A stretch of DNA of 64,000 bases, from positions 193,480 to 257,479 of the forward strand of contig DF237004.1 in NCBI GenBank assembly GCA_000708835.1, written 5' to 3'. This document shows positions 23,930 to 36,000 of the stretch, piece after piece (within the stretch, counting starts at the first letter, position 1; each line of letters opens with the position of its first letter). The notes under the pieces are model-generated. The model did no database searches. It was not told where the DNA came from and worked only from the letters and a program-made list of their open reading frames with translations. Source of the stretch: Klebsormidium nitens (Eukaryota; Streptophyta; Klebsormidiophyceae; Klebsormidiales; Klebsormidiaceae). The position numbers were made by a program, and so were the translations under genes.

Positions 23930-26900
23930 CTAGACGGTGCCTTTGTACGTGCTCACAAGCTGGGCATGGCTGGCCAGCTCTCCTTGGGCGAGCTGCGCGC
24001 TTTTGTCTTCTCAATGGAGCAAGTGGAGGCAGAAGTGCAGGTACGTTTTAACTCTCGGAAGCGTCCAATTCGTCCTAGTCATACTTCATTTCTGATCGCT
24101 GTTGTCCCAGAGTCCTCACCATTGGCAGTTGTCGCTTAGCAAGCGCTTGTGATTATGAAATACAGATCTCTTTCAATACCTACCATCAGGACAAGTCAAT
24201 CTGTGACGGAGCATCACTTTACCATTAGCGCTCGACGCATGAACGAGCGTCGAACTCAGCCTTTCAACGTGCAGAACGTGGGCTGGACTCAGTCATAAGA
24301 ACAGATTGTCAAAAGAGAAGTTGGCGCAATGGTACCATGAAAGACTTGTCTTGTGTTCTCGATTATGTGAACAAGGATCAAGCATTCAGAACCTTCTCAC
24401 CTGTCAATTGTGAGCCCCCAAAGCCCCCGGTTTTTTAACTTTGCCATATTCGTGTTCCGAAATCCTGTGAAGTACTCCAACTGATTTTCTGCTTGCTGTC
24501 TGCCTGCAGAAATGGGCCCCTCTCTTCTCGGAGGCCGCTTTGCGCCCCCAAGGACCTTCCCTCAGTATGCATCTCCCAACCATCAACACAAGCGACCAGG
24601 CGCATACTCCCACGTCCCCACTTTCGCCCAATCCCAGCACGCCAGCTGGCTCCGCAGAGGGACCGTTTACCACCCCCCTGACAGGCCCTCTCCTCGTCCA
24701 CGGCTTCCCTAGCGAAAACCTCGACTTCACCCCAGTCAGTGTGAACACCCCCAGAGCCTTTTCACACCACCCCACTCCTTTCCCTGAGCACCGGTCTGAG
24801 GACTCCGAAGAAGAGGCCATGGAAGACGAGGACGCTCCTGAAGGGGGCCCGGTCCCCGTCTCGGGGGGTGGTTTAGAGGGGGAAGCGTCCCCCATGCCGC
24901 CGACGCCGAGCATGCCCTCACCCCCCCGCTGCTGCTTTGTCCTCAAGAACCGGGACAGCAATGCAAGCAGCAGTAGCTTCACAATGACCCCGTCGAGCGC
25001 GTCTCCCCGAACCCCAGTCTCTTTCCAGAGAGGCCCTCTTTCGGCAATGGGACACAATCAGGTGGCTGAGAACCAGCGCGTGGGGCTGGCTTCACAAGGC
25101 CTCTTGAGCAAAGGGGAGGGAAAGAGGGGAGCGAGGGCTGGGGATGAGTTGGAAGACCAGGAGAATCAAGGCCCTGTTGGGGCGCTGGGCGACTTTGGGC
25201 TGGAGCGCCAGCCTGGTAAGGAAGGACTCCACAAGGCCCCTCTTGGAAAGGTTCCGAATAAAAGTGGAACTGGTTCGTTTCTGTTGCATCACGCTGGACC
25301 AGTCTAGGCACGAAGCTTGTCATTGAAAGCAGCTTGATGGACTGCAGTGTCGATAAAACTCCAGCTGCAAAGCCTTGAGTTCACCATCCGCTGGATCGTA
25401 TCGCTTGATTACATCAGGTGACGTTAGCGAAACTCCCTCCGAGTCTGATCCTCAAAAGTTATGCCCTGGTGCAGCGCTCGTCGAACCAACACACAACTGG
25501 GCGCAGGCGAGCCTCCAGCGCGCTCGCAGCATGGGGGGGATGCACACAGGGCCTGCACCCAGCCCATTCCGCACCCCTGGTGAGCAATGTTCGCCAAATG
25601 AATTGCTAGATTGACTTGCACCCTGCTTTCGTTTCACACTTTGTTGCTTGCATTGCGATGCCAGTCGAGTCCATGTGTAAAGGGTTTGTGAACTGGAGGT
25701 AGTTAGGCTCAACCGAAAACGCGCGAAGCCCAGAGTCTGAGTTTGCTCGGCAGTATGGGAGAGTTCGGCCGTTCAATGCGACACACTTCTGCGATAAGTA
25801 CGTTCTCGTACCTGTAATTCTCCGCGTATTCTTTGCTCTCACTCGGGACCAGTGCTTGCTTTGTGCGCATGATGATCAATACGTCCACCTTGGCATAAGA
25901 TCGAAGAGGGCGTCTGGATACTGGTCTCCCCTCCGGTACTCTGGCAACTCTTATGTGACTTTAGAGGCGTGTGACTTCGAATAGGCGCCCGGGAGACGGG
26001 TGGGGTAGGTAAGGTGGTTAGGGTGGGTTGGGGTCTGGAGCGGGTACTTATTTTGGTTAGGTTTTTGAGATTACGTGCCCGGGTAAGTCGAATGTTAGGT
26101 CACACGCCCGTCAGGTCACACGAGAATTGCCAATATCCCTCCGGTCATGTATCTGGCAAACCTGTACACCCATTCTGAACACCTTTACACCCCTGTACTC
26201 GCCATTGTGCGGCCAGGTCCTACAGATTTGCAATCACCGATGAGGTCCCACCGACAAACGAGAATTACGAGGGGAAAAGGAAGATTGAAAAGGGGTTTAC
26301 TGAAAGCTTTCAACCCTGCGACTACGGTGCGGCCTCCAAACGGACTCACTAAGTAACCCCAGCAGGCCGTTCGATCTATTCAAATCGGACGAAGATGAGT
26401 ATTGTTTCTGATTTCGATCCTCCTCATTCCAGGTGTCACTCGCCTTATGCGGCTGTCGCCCGGCGGCCCTTCCCCCGTCTCCCCCGTCCAGAACCTCTCC
26501 TTCGACTCCCCGGCAACTTTCGCCACGTGGCAGAAGAAGACCCGCCCACGCGCCGGACAGGCCCCCAGAGACGTTTCGGACGGTTCCCCCAATCTCCGGA
26601 CGCCCGAAATGGACAGCCCGCCCGCTACCACTGAGCTGCAGGCAATGGCGGGTCCGGACTTTGAGGCGACGTCACCCCCAATCAGAGGGCAAAGTTTCGG
26701 GCCCTCTGGAAAGGACCGGACGTTCTTGGACGACCGCGCGATGTCGGACGCCGAACGGCTCGGACGGGTGGAGCAGCTTCTGCGGGGGGGGGTCGAGGAC
26801 TCGGACGGAGAGCCCGCGAACCCGTTCGACTTTCCGGAGCGATTTGCGCCTGTGGGCGATTTGGGGCTGACGGACCACAGCCCGGCAAAGGCTCCCGCGC

Positions 26901-28999
26901 GCCCCGGCGAGTGGGTCGGGCGCAAAACCGTCGACGTGGCAGAGGTGATGCGGGGCGATGACGTGGCAGCGTGCGATTGGAAGGACGGCGTGGCGGCCCT
27001 GCGGGACCTCCACGTGTCCAAGTCCGCGACGCTGCCACATGTCATTGATCCGTTGGAGGTCGACGTCAGGCCGGACTTTGAGCCGTTGGATGGGGCCGCT
27101 GCTCTGCTGTCGAAAAAGGGGTTTGAGACACGGGGTTCAGGGTTTCTGCGGGAGGAGGATTTCGGCCTAGAGGGATCCCCCGGCTGGATGGACGGCCGGG
27201 CGGCGCTCAAAGCGTATGGCTTGGATACGCCCGGGGGCCCCAAGGCCAATCCCTCCCGGTTAGGTGAATCGAGCGCCAAACTTGAAGCCCGTTCGCCCCT
27301 GAAAAGCTCACCGGTTGGCAGCCCCCGCGCAACGTGGCAGCAAACAAAGTCGAAGACGGTCGGAGAGTGGGTGAACACGAGCGCTGTCACCACCCCGGGG
27401 GGGGTAGGTTCGCCTGGGGAAGAGACCCCCGGGCGCTTGCTGCCGCCCTGGGGAGTCAGGACCAGCGACGGGAAGGCGCACCGGAGGAGTCGCAGCCATG
27501 ACCTGGGCGGGAATGGCACCCCGAGGAGCGACCTCGGGTTCTACAGCCCCCGGGGTCCCAAGAAAGGGGAGTGGGCGCCAAGGAATGCTAAGGGTGAGAG
27601 GTTCGGCGAAGCATTTGCTCTTCAAATCTGGTGAATGTCTCCAGACTGTTCGTGGCTGAAGCTTAGCGAGCATTAGATACAAAAATTGCAGAATCTGCAG
27701 TTAGACATCAAGCTAGCATACTTCGCAACTGAACCGGACTTTGAAGTCTGGACAGGACAGTATCAGCTACGGGAACGGCTCCAGCACTTCATACCGGTGA
27801 CGACGACACGCAATCTTAGCAGAGGCTCGAGAGATGCCCAAACCAGCCGAGTTTTCCAGTCTTAACCATCCAGTGGCATTTACTGAGTTCCGTTCGGCTC
27901 CAGATCCCGCACTCGACGAGGCTGACGTCATCAATGACGGCAAAGAGAACATCAACCCCAACGTGGGCGCCGCGGCCCCCGCTCCCTCCGGTCTGGACCT
28001 CTCCGCCTTTCCCCCGGTGTTTCGTACCGGGGAGGCTGCCCAACAACTGCTCACGGTACGCTTGACAGCCCCTGTATTCGTACAGTTGGAAAGCCTTTTA
28101 AATGTTTGGCTTCTTGCTTTTTGCTAGTAGTTGGGTTGTAACCAGCCCTCTAATACGTGGATAATTTCGACTTGCAAATCACTGTCAATCTCGGTCCGCA
28201 AGGTACTTGCATGGAATTGACGATCAGCCAATACAACAGCCCAACGAAGACCTATGCTACATTTGCAACCGGATACCGTGCAAAAGTATGGAACGACACC
28301 TTCGAGCTTGCCAACTGCGAGCTGTTGTAGAGCAAACTCGCACTGCTACAATTTATCGGCGCTGATGGAAGATCATTCCCGTTGCCAGGTGTTCCAGCAG
28401 TTCGCGCCTCCAGAAGCCCCTGAGGGCGGAACGCCGACAAGGAGAAACGGCTCCTTGGTAAGCATCGACCGAGCGTTACCGTCTTAGGCACAATCGCGAG
28501 CCACACTGCCTCGTACAGAGGCGGAAAGTCTCTCCACAGCTCGCTGCGCGCATGGTATTTATGCAAAGCTCTGCATATGATTCCAGAGCAGGCCTTTATT
28601 CGGCCCTCACGTATCTGGACTCTTGTTGCGTGATTCCTGGAGGGAGCTTTTTCGCCTGAACTTCGATTGGCTCCTCAATAGTGTTTGAATATTCTGCCAC
28701 TGAATTAGTAATTTACTAGCTTAATAGGTTCAGGATTTGGGTTCTCTATCAGCACGCGCCCGTGGCAGTGGTTGATTAACCCTGACGTGACCCGTCGAAA
28801 CTTGCCTGAAGTTCCAGGCCCCTCTGCTGCAAGAGATGACACTTCCTCTTGCATTCCGCAGTCTTTGTCGGAACTGGACGGTCTGCTTATGGGCTACGGA
28901 ACTGAGCGCCTGTCCCTGCTGCTGGACTTGCTCGCCTCCCGGGGGGCCCTCCAGCCCTTCGTCGTGGGCCGCCAGATGCGCTGGGAAAGACCCCCCTGA
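23930..28999 (+). CDS. Ser/Pro-rich protein of unknown family (at least 860 codons, 5' end uncertain)
   Basis: I do not recognise this gene. Seven exons with consistent phases: 23930-24040, 24510-25215, 25418-25579, 26433-27593, 27820-28055, 28389-28457, 28862-28999. They sum to 2,583 nt and end in TGA. The N-terminal part has a compact, probably helical segment (GMAGQLSLGELRAFVFSMEQ, then VEAEVQKWAPLF). The long middle is disordered and rich in Ser, Pro, Gly and acidic residues, with many SP/TP sites that would suit proline-directed kinases, and a DGKENINPN motif near 27940. The end again looks folded: GTERLSLLLDLLASRG and LQPFVVGRQMRWERPP. Folded ends around a long phosphorylatable linker suggest a regulated adaptor, but that is only inference. 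The acceptor at 27817-27822 is a NAGNAG tandem that gives two products differing by one residue. The first ATG inside exon 1 is at 23966; upstream exons are likely. Confidence 0.7.
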
Positions 29000-30264
29000 A
29001 ACGTCAGCCGTCGCTCTGAGGAAGGACCTTTTGTCTTGGGACCCGGAGACGGCATGGGCCTGCATCAGTCCGTTGAAAGTGGTTTATATAGCCCGAAGAT
29101 GCTTGGAAAGCTCGGGGAGAACGAGTACATGTCGCAAAATGATCCATCATTAGCTGGTCGTGAAAGTCCGTCAGAGTCGGTCGTTGCACGGAGTACTACT
29201 CCGTTGTCCTAACCGTACAATAGCATCTGTGTACATTCATACGTGTATCCTGCAGACTACCTACTTATGTAGGAAAGGCGACTAACATCCGTTGACTCGT
29301 GGTGTGTACGTAGCTTCACAATACTTTCTTGAGTTCGTAAGTAATGATGCAGTTCTATGTGGTAGATCCGAAAGGAAGCAGCTAGGTTGAAAGTCTTCAT
29401 TGCTAAACTTGAAGAAGATCTGAAACAGTCCCCTGATCCATGCATTCTGCATTCTTGCTGAAGCACCAAACCAAGGCAGACGTTTTCCGCTTGTCCACTA
29501 AGAAACCTATCAGCATGGGGCTCTAAGTTGCCAGATCCAGTGCTTAACAAACTTTGACAACGTTTCATTAATTGGTCAAGACACTCGGCCCGGGCTGTCA
29601 TTGCCGCCCCGTCATGGCTTGATGCACGGTCAGTCATGCAAACCTTGTTGGAATGCCGAATTTATAAGCCGCTGCAAGGTATACCGTCAATAACAATAAG
29701 TAACATGCAAAACCGGAAAATTACGGATAATTGCGAATTACACATCCTGCAAAACGCTTTGATATGTGCATTTGCAAAAAGAACGAGAGGATTCGCGTTG
29801 AGGAGCTCGCTTTCCCTGAGCTCATCATGCTGGCATGAATGGCGTACGGTGTACGTCGATATCACAGATGAACTCTTTGAGATCTGTCAGCCGGTTTTGG
29901 GGTTCATTAGCGCGTTCATGATGCAGGCAGCATGCGTCCGTTGTAATTTCTACCGTCGCGCACAACTACAGCGATCGGTTTGCCTCATAATAAGTACGAT
30001 TTTGGCAGAGTTAAGTCTTTGGTCTGGTCTCCTTAACATAAATATGAAGTACTATGCTGAACTGGATAAACGGATAACGGCGTCATGGCATGTGATCTTT
30101 TACAACGCCAAGTGCCATGTCGGGTCGCAGAACTCAAAGATAGACGATGATCTCTAGCAGCACATGCACTGGTCCGCTGAGCTTTTACGAAGGTTTGGCT
30201 CAGTGAGATCAGGCCAGCCTTGGTCGACGGGAGCTATGTCTCAACGAGAGCTGCGGAAGACGCG
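29000..30264. other. Intergenic region with one 173-codon open frame of doubtful reality
   Basis: A + strand frame from ATG 29636 to the stop at 30157 is the longest here. It is Cys- and Ile-rich, has no recognisable domain, and lacks the GC-rich codon use of the neighbouring genes, so it is probably chance. The rest should hold the 3' UTRs of the Ser/Pro-rich gene and of the DUF3626-like gene. Confidence 0.5.
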
Positions 30265-31140
30265 CTAAGGCGTCAGCTCGTAAGACCGAATCTTGAACCT
30301 CTTCTCGTTGGCTAACTTGTGAAGCCGCTTCCACTTACACCACAGCTCCTTGTCGTAGCGCAGCTCCTTGACGTCCCTCACAAACTCGATCGGACCGTGC
30401 ACCTGCGCCTCGATCAGAAAGTTGATCCTCGGATCGGACGTCGGTGCGTACCAATTCCGCTCCACCAGGCAGCGGATCTCCTCGTCCGTGAAGCGCACCA
30501 GAACGTGCGCGAGGTGCTCGCAGGTAGCGACCGTTTGCGCGAGGTCCTCCGTGGACGGGCCGTAGGTGAAGGTGCAGCGCGCGCGGACTTGCGCTTTCAG
30601 CTCGAAGTAGCAGTCTCCGAAATCGCGCGCGGTTCCCCCGGGCATGTTGTACAGGTTCACCGAGCCGTATTTTGGGCGTTCTCCGGGGGCTGTCTCTCCG
30701 TCGTACTGGCCCGCAAAGAGCGTCCGTTCCTTCTCCTCTCGCTGCGCCGTGTTCGACGCTGTAACTTCCGTCTCGAACACGCTGCGACAGTGGCTGTCCG
30801 CGAGGAAAGCGTCCAGGACCGTCCGGTAAAAACAACACCCAGGTTCTATCGGCAGAAAGGGGTCGAAGTGGATGATGATAGGAGCCGCATCCCGCAGATA
30901 CTTCAACACAGTTTGTAGCACGTCCTTGTCGTACCCGAGTCTTTGGAAGTTTTGCGCGAGTCGTGGGAGAGCGGCGTTGGATGCTTCCTTGGCGCGCGCG
31001 CGCGCCCCGCTCATCACCCTCGCCTGGGTGGGGGAAAGGCTGCTCTCGCCGTTTGGCTCAAGCTCGGGTCCCTTGGTTCCGTCCGACGGTTCGTTTCCGT
31101 CTGGCATCGTACCCCTCAAACAGCTGAGAAAGCAACCCAT
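30265..31140 (-). CDS. DUF3626-like protein, single exon, with MGCxxS lipid-anchor type N-terminus
   Basis: This is an intact 291-residue open frame with ATG at 31140 and TAG at the end. Its core resembles DUF3626, a family of unknown function known mainly from bacteria and fungi. Matching motifs: IIIHFDPF (about residue 90), a charged FETEVTAS segment, GERPKYGSVNLYN (about 155), FGDCYFELKAQVRARCTFTYG (residues about 175-195) and INFLIEAQVHGPIEF (about 245). The start MGCFLSCL carries Gly2 and Cys3, typical of N-myristoylation plus palmitoylation, so membrane attachment is likely; that is inferred. There is no intron, unlike all other complete genes in the window, which is compatible with transfer or retroposition. 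Two decayed relatives lie at 58.3 and 59.6-60.25 kb, and the 59.6-kb one keeps an MGCSIS start. Enzyme activity is unknown. Confidence 0.75.
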   Translation of the reverse strand: MGCFLSCLRGTMPDGNEPSDGTKGPELEPNGESSLSPTQARVMSGARARAKEASNAALPRLAQNFQRLGYDKDVLQTVLKYLRDAAPIIIHFDPFLPIEPGCCFYRTVLDAFLADSHCRSVFETEVTASNTAQREEKERTLFAGQYDGETAPGERPKYGSVNLYNMPGGTARDFGDCYFELKAQVRARCTFTYGPSTEDLAQTVATCEHLAHVLVRFTDEEIRCLVERNWYAPTSDPRINFLIEAQVHGPIEFVRDVKELRYDKELWCKWKRLHKLANEKRFKIRSYELTP

Positions 31141-33057
31141 CTTACCAGCGAAAACGGAGCACCAGTATTATCCCCGTTCTAAGAGTTGCTCCCTGTGCGG
31201 AGTTGTTTGGCAGATTCGCGGCGTCTCAGGAGAGTGCCATGCCTGCGGAAGTGCCATACATGTGCGTTAGAATCTGCAGAACGGCAGAACGGTGCAACGG
31301 AACAGCGCTTGTTTTTTATGGTAGGCACAGTCTTGACACATATCTCCCGACAGCGAGACACGAGTCCGTCTGTCGGCCTGCCTCAAGCGTTACCGAGCTG
31401 GTGACCGTCGATTTTTCTAGGCCTATGGTTCTAACAGATCCCAGAAAGGCTCAAGGAGGAGGAGATTTTCTTCCTGGAAGCTGGTTTGGATACCACAAAA
31501 GAAGTCAAGCGCCGACCTCAATCCTCAGCTTCTTTGAAAGGGCCTCATCACAGAAACCAAAAGGATGCACATCGAAAGCTGATGGTCAAGATCTGCAATT
31601 GTCTAATCTTTGGAAGGTTATTGCTGCTCCCAACTGATCAGCTCACTCGTGCATAATTTGCTTTCGCACGATATGAACCGAACCACATAAGCCTTCAAAA
31701 GAAGCCGTGAAGTAACTGATGTTCCCTTTTGAGGCATGAATAATTGGCACAAGGACCAATCTTGCCATCTCGAGATATTACCTTCGCTATTTGGTCACAG
31801 GGCTCTTTTTAGTTGTAGAAAAGCTTGATCGACAATTCGTTTCAGAGGTTGTCATTCAGAAAGGGCTGGTTGTCCAACTCTTCGTACTGGTTGACACTGA
31901 CAAGCCAAAGCACTTGAATCGACCGAAAGACGTTCGTCCCTGAGTTGTGAGAAATTCACAGGAAGTCAGATTCTTTGACGATGCTCACCGTGATTCTTTA
32001 CTCTGATCTGCATATTCCTTACGTTACATGACACACCGGATTCTGTTCTGTTTTCGCTCCATAGTATCAGCCTTCTTGTCCCACCCGCCCAACTAGGGAG
32101 CAGAGATCAACACGCATCTCTTCGAGCTCTCCTCTGTGATACATGTGAACAAAAGCTTTGAATATCGTTGCTGCAAGTCACGTTCAAAAATCTACTTCCC
32201 CAGTCTGTAGATCCTCGTTGAAGGACGCCTTACTCGGAATTCTAGATCTTTCTGAGCAGCCTCTGTCTGGGGCGGCTGCACTAATCATGATTATACTCGA
32301 ATATAAAGTCAGGGACAGGGTCGAGTGCCTCTACGTTGAGGAGCATCAAGCGTCGGCGGCCGCACACTGGCGCAGTGTAAGCCGTCGAAAAGCGGCCGCC
32401 CGCGATTGTTGCAGACGTCCGATCCGTGCGGAGCTGAGATTTCCGCCGTCCGATGAATCTCATCGACGGTCGAAGAGAATGGGTCCGGGGTTTCGGTATT
32501 GACTGCATCAAACTCTTTTCCTGGCGCGAGTTTAGGACTTTCGTGCTTTCCAAATTAAGATTAAGTCTGCAAGATTTTGTGCATTTCGATTGGATTTTGC
32601 AAAGAGGATTTGCGACAGGGGAAGTTCTTCCCAGTACTCCTCGCAAGCGAATCCGCTGTGAGCTATTCTGTTGCAGAAGAAGGCTGGCCTTCTTGTACGC
32701 CAACCTTTTCAGCTCTTTGCGGCAGGAACAAAGTAATCAAAGTTATAAAAAGATGCGCCTGCAGGTGTGCTTTCGCAGGCTCTATCGCCGGAGGTGAAAA
32801 GAGAAACAAGACTGAAGCCATGAGGTGATCAGCCCGGCTAGCAAGACAAAGCAACCATCGACAGCTTAAATCATCATCGATGAGCAGCTTTCAAGCAGAA
32901 TCCAAATGAAAACTGCGAGCACTGATTGACCACTGTAGATAGAATTGCCAAAATAGTGATATTTCGAAATAGTAAGAGGCAGGGGAGCCTAAGGTCTTCG
33001 GAGATAGCGTAAAGAGAGTCTCAAAAAAAATTTGAGCTTGAACTCCTCAAGTTCAAA
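31141..33057. other. Intergenic region between the DUF3626-like gene and TM9SF
   Basis: The two genes are divergent, so both promoters should lie here. Several short open frames exist (for example 31203-31637 +) but none shows a domain or splice pattern. I see no gene. Confidence 0.5.
33038..33056 (+). promoter_or_regulatory. Small hairpin immediately before the TM9SF start codon
   Basis: TTGAACT (33038-33044) and AGTTCAA (33050-33056) are exact inverted copies separated by CCTCA. The ATG follows at 33058. A leader hairpin this close to the start could influence initiation, but the stem is only 7 bp and A/T-rich. Confidence 0.35.
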
Positions 33058-36000
33058 ATGACGTCTGGCCCCTCTATTTCTAGCAGTGCTCTGCCGTCAG
33101 TGCTTGGCTTGCTGTTCCTGAGCCTCCTCTTGGGCGCATGCATTCCATCCAGTAGCGCGTTTTATCTTCCTGGATTGCACCCCACTGTGTTCCAACCTGA
33201 GGACATCATCCCCATGAAGACCAGTCGTGTTGCATCTACAAAGAGTCACATGGATTACGGTGAGCTTGGACCAAATGCTTGCTGGCATAGTGACAAAAAA
33301 TCAGCTACTTTGCATGTAATCTTCTGTTCGCTTAACGCAGCAGGCAGGCTTTTTCCTTGATCTCGGTTTTCTAATCAAAGGATGTAATGTGCCTGGTTCT
33401 GTTAAGGTCTGTTCTTTAAAGATCTGGCAACCTGTTGTAGCTGACTGCTCTGCAGATCTTAAGAATGCTTGCAGAGCAAAGTGACCTTGGTATTGATAAA
33501 TCACAAAATAAAAATGATATTTTTCCTGTCCTAAGCAAACCCTCGTTCGAAGAATCTCACCACCGCTTCATGTCTATTGTGCAGACTTGTACGATATGCC
33601 ATTCTGTCAGCCTCCTAGCGCGGTCGAAAACCTGGCTGATCTCGCAGAATCGGCAATTGGTGAAAGCTACTATTCTGCACCATTCGAATCGAGAGCACTC
33701 AAAAATGAGAGTTGCAAGCTACTTTGTATTGCGCCAGAATTTGCGGACCAGGGAGAGCCTTCCCAGCTGTTTCTAAGTCTCGTCAAGCGAGGAGGATTCC
33801 TCGCTAGGCTAAGAGTTGACGGTAAGTATATCTTTCGTCTGAAGGCGTTTTTGACTAATGCCTCTGTGTTGGACTGGTGCCTGAGATGCATCAGTGGCTG
33901 TCTTGAAAAATACAGAGTCCATGATCTCTTGTAGAAGCAGATTTTATTCTCCCCTAGGCTTTCAAGATGAGCCGGGCCTTTGCTTCAAGAGCTGAATCGG
34001 TTGGTCCTGGTTGTGGCAGGTCTACCGGCACTTCACGTCACGCAGGTACCAAGTTCGTCGGCCTCCCCAGGCAATCCCGAATTGGCACAAGTGCTGAAAG
34101 GAGACGGGTACCCGATCGGTTTCCATGACGTGGACGATTTCTATGTCAACAATCACGTGAGTTGTTTGCTAGACCATGAAGCTGCCCGAGACACACTTCA
34201 GATGGTGTCTGTTAGTCACCTTATGCAGCCGCTACTGTAGGTTGCAACAATCTGCACTCTGGATCTGGTCTCTCAAAGTATGGTGGGACTTCAAGCATCT
34301 GTGCAAGTATTTAACACAGAAGTGGTTATGGTTGAAGGCCGTTGTGATTGACATGCCGACACTGCACCCTGTTAGAGTTAGAGGTCAAGCTTCAGAGCAC
34401 CTTCCTCTGGCATGCAAAAGTGCCACAATCGAAATTCGTGCAAACCCCTCACGAAATTTCCCATATTTAAGGCATTCAATCCTCCGCAGATCACGTTCTA
34501 CATCGACTACCACCCGATAGAACCAAAGACAGACGAAGAGCCAGTAAAAGCACGACTGGTCAGCATTTACATCACTCCAGCGAGTGTTCAGACAGCCGCT
34601 GGTGACATCCAGTCCTGTGAAGCTCCTCTGCCAGCTCAGAAGGCCGCTGGAAATGTGCTCTTCACATATAGCGTCTATTTCAGACCTTCGGCGATGGATT
34701 GGGCTTCAAGGTAAGTCCCAGAGATGAAGCCAAGTTAGACAAAAATCCTCGCGCGCATAAAGTCAGGGTTAAGCTGACTCTATTTAATTCCTGACCGACT
34801 TGCCTAGAGGACGCGGTACAGAAAGCAACTTGTGCATCTGAAATTTTTCTTTTGCAAGCATGCAACAGAAAATTTGGGGCTAAGATCTAGTCTGTAGGTT
34901 ATCTATAAAGTGAACTAGGTTCATCAGTTCTTTCAAACAGCACTTTCTGAAAAGAGCATCTGGCCACACACAAATACAAATTGCAACCTTGTCATCCAGG
35001 TGGGACGCTCTTCTGGACATGCCAGAGGACGAAGCTGGCGACAGCCTCTTTTCTGTAGCCAAGGCCTCCGTCCTGTGCTTCTGCGTGACCGGGCTACTAG
35101 CTCTGGTCTTGCTCCGGACGCTTCGACGTGACCTGGCGGCTTTCAAGGAACATTACGCCTCTATAGACAAGGAGAAGGGCTACGTCGACTCATTGGCTGA
35201 GCAAGCAAACTGGAGCTCTCTTGCTTACGATGTTTTCCGACCTCCCAAAGCTGCGAAGATGCTTGCCGTAGTGGTGAGACCACCTAGCTTCGCTCAATCT
35301 GGTATGGCCTGGTTGTCAGAATTCGTGTAACTCTCATTGAACTGTTAAATGCGAACCTTATGATATGCAGACAAGCAACTTATCCTTTTTTTCTGCGGAG
35401 AGCCCGAAGCCGTGGCCGAAGTAATTGCTCATTTCCTGAATATGAATAAGCTGACTGTCAGAATCTATAGGCCCAGCGAAGAAGCGAGGTCATTTTCCCT
35501 GACGTGCATCTCTTCGCGACGAACTTGCCAATCCCTTTGATGCTCGGCCGACAAACAGGGTTTTGAGGTTCCAAAGGTTGAAAAGGTTGCACAACAGCTC
35601 AAAGCATCCTTTCTGGTCCTGCAGGTCGGCACAGGCGCTCAGCTCTTCTTCGTGGTCCTTACCCTGGTCTCGGCCGTCATCTTCGGCTTCTTCTCTCCAG
35701 TCAGGCGCGGCATGCTCATGAATGGCGCGTTCGTCGTCGTCGCTCTCTTTGGCGCGCTCGCGGGTCACTGCGCCGCGCGCACCTACAGGCTGTTCCACCG
35801 GCCCGGCGACTGGGAGACGGTCATCTTTAGAACTGCCACTGTGTTTCCGGGGCTCTTTTTTGCGGTGCGTTATTGCGTTCACATAAACTTGATTTCAAAA
35901 AACGCAAGCGCCTCACGTCTAGAACGCGACGTCTCTTGAATCAATTCAACCAACTCAAGAAAAGAACCGTAAGGTTTGTCAAACGCTGGGATGCCACTGT

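Noticed and set aside
26380-27519. 379-codon minus-strand open frame
   Set aside because: It lies opposite the long exon 26433-27593, is Pro/Ser-rich in the way antisense of GC-rich exons is, and has no splice or domain support.
29636-30157. 173-codon plus-strand frame as a gene
   Set aside because: No domain, unusual composition, no splice structure; kept only as a note in the intergenic entry.
30319-30918. 199-codon plus-strand open frame
   Set aside because: It is antisense to the DUF3626-like gene, whose motifs and start are clear.
31203-31637. 144-codon plus-strand frame as a gene
   Set aside because: It starts at a non-ATG codon, shows no domain, and lies in the presumed promoter region of the DUF3626-like gene.
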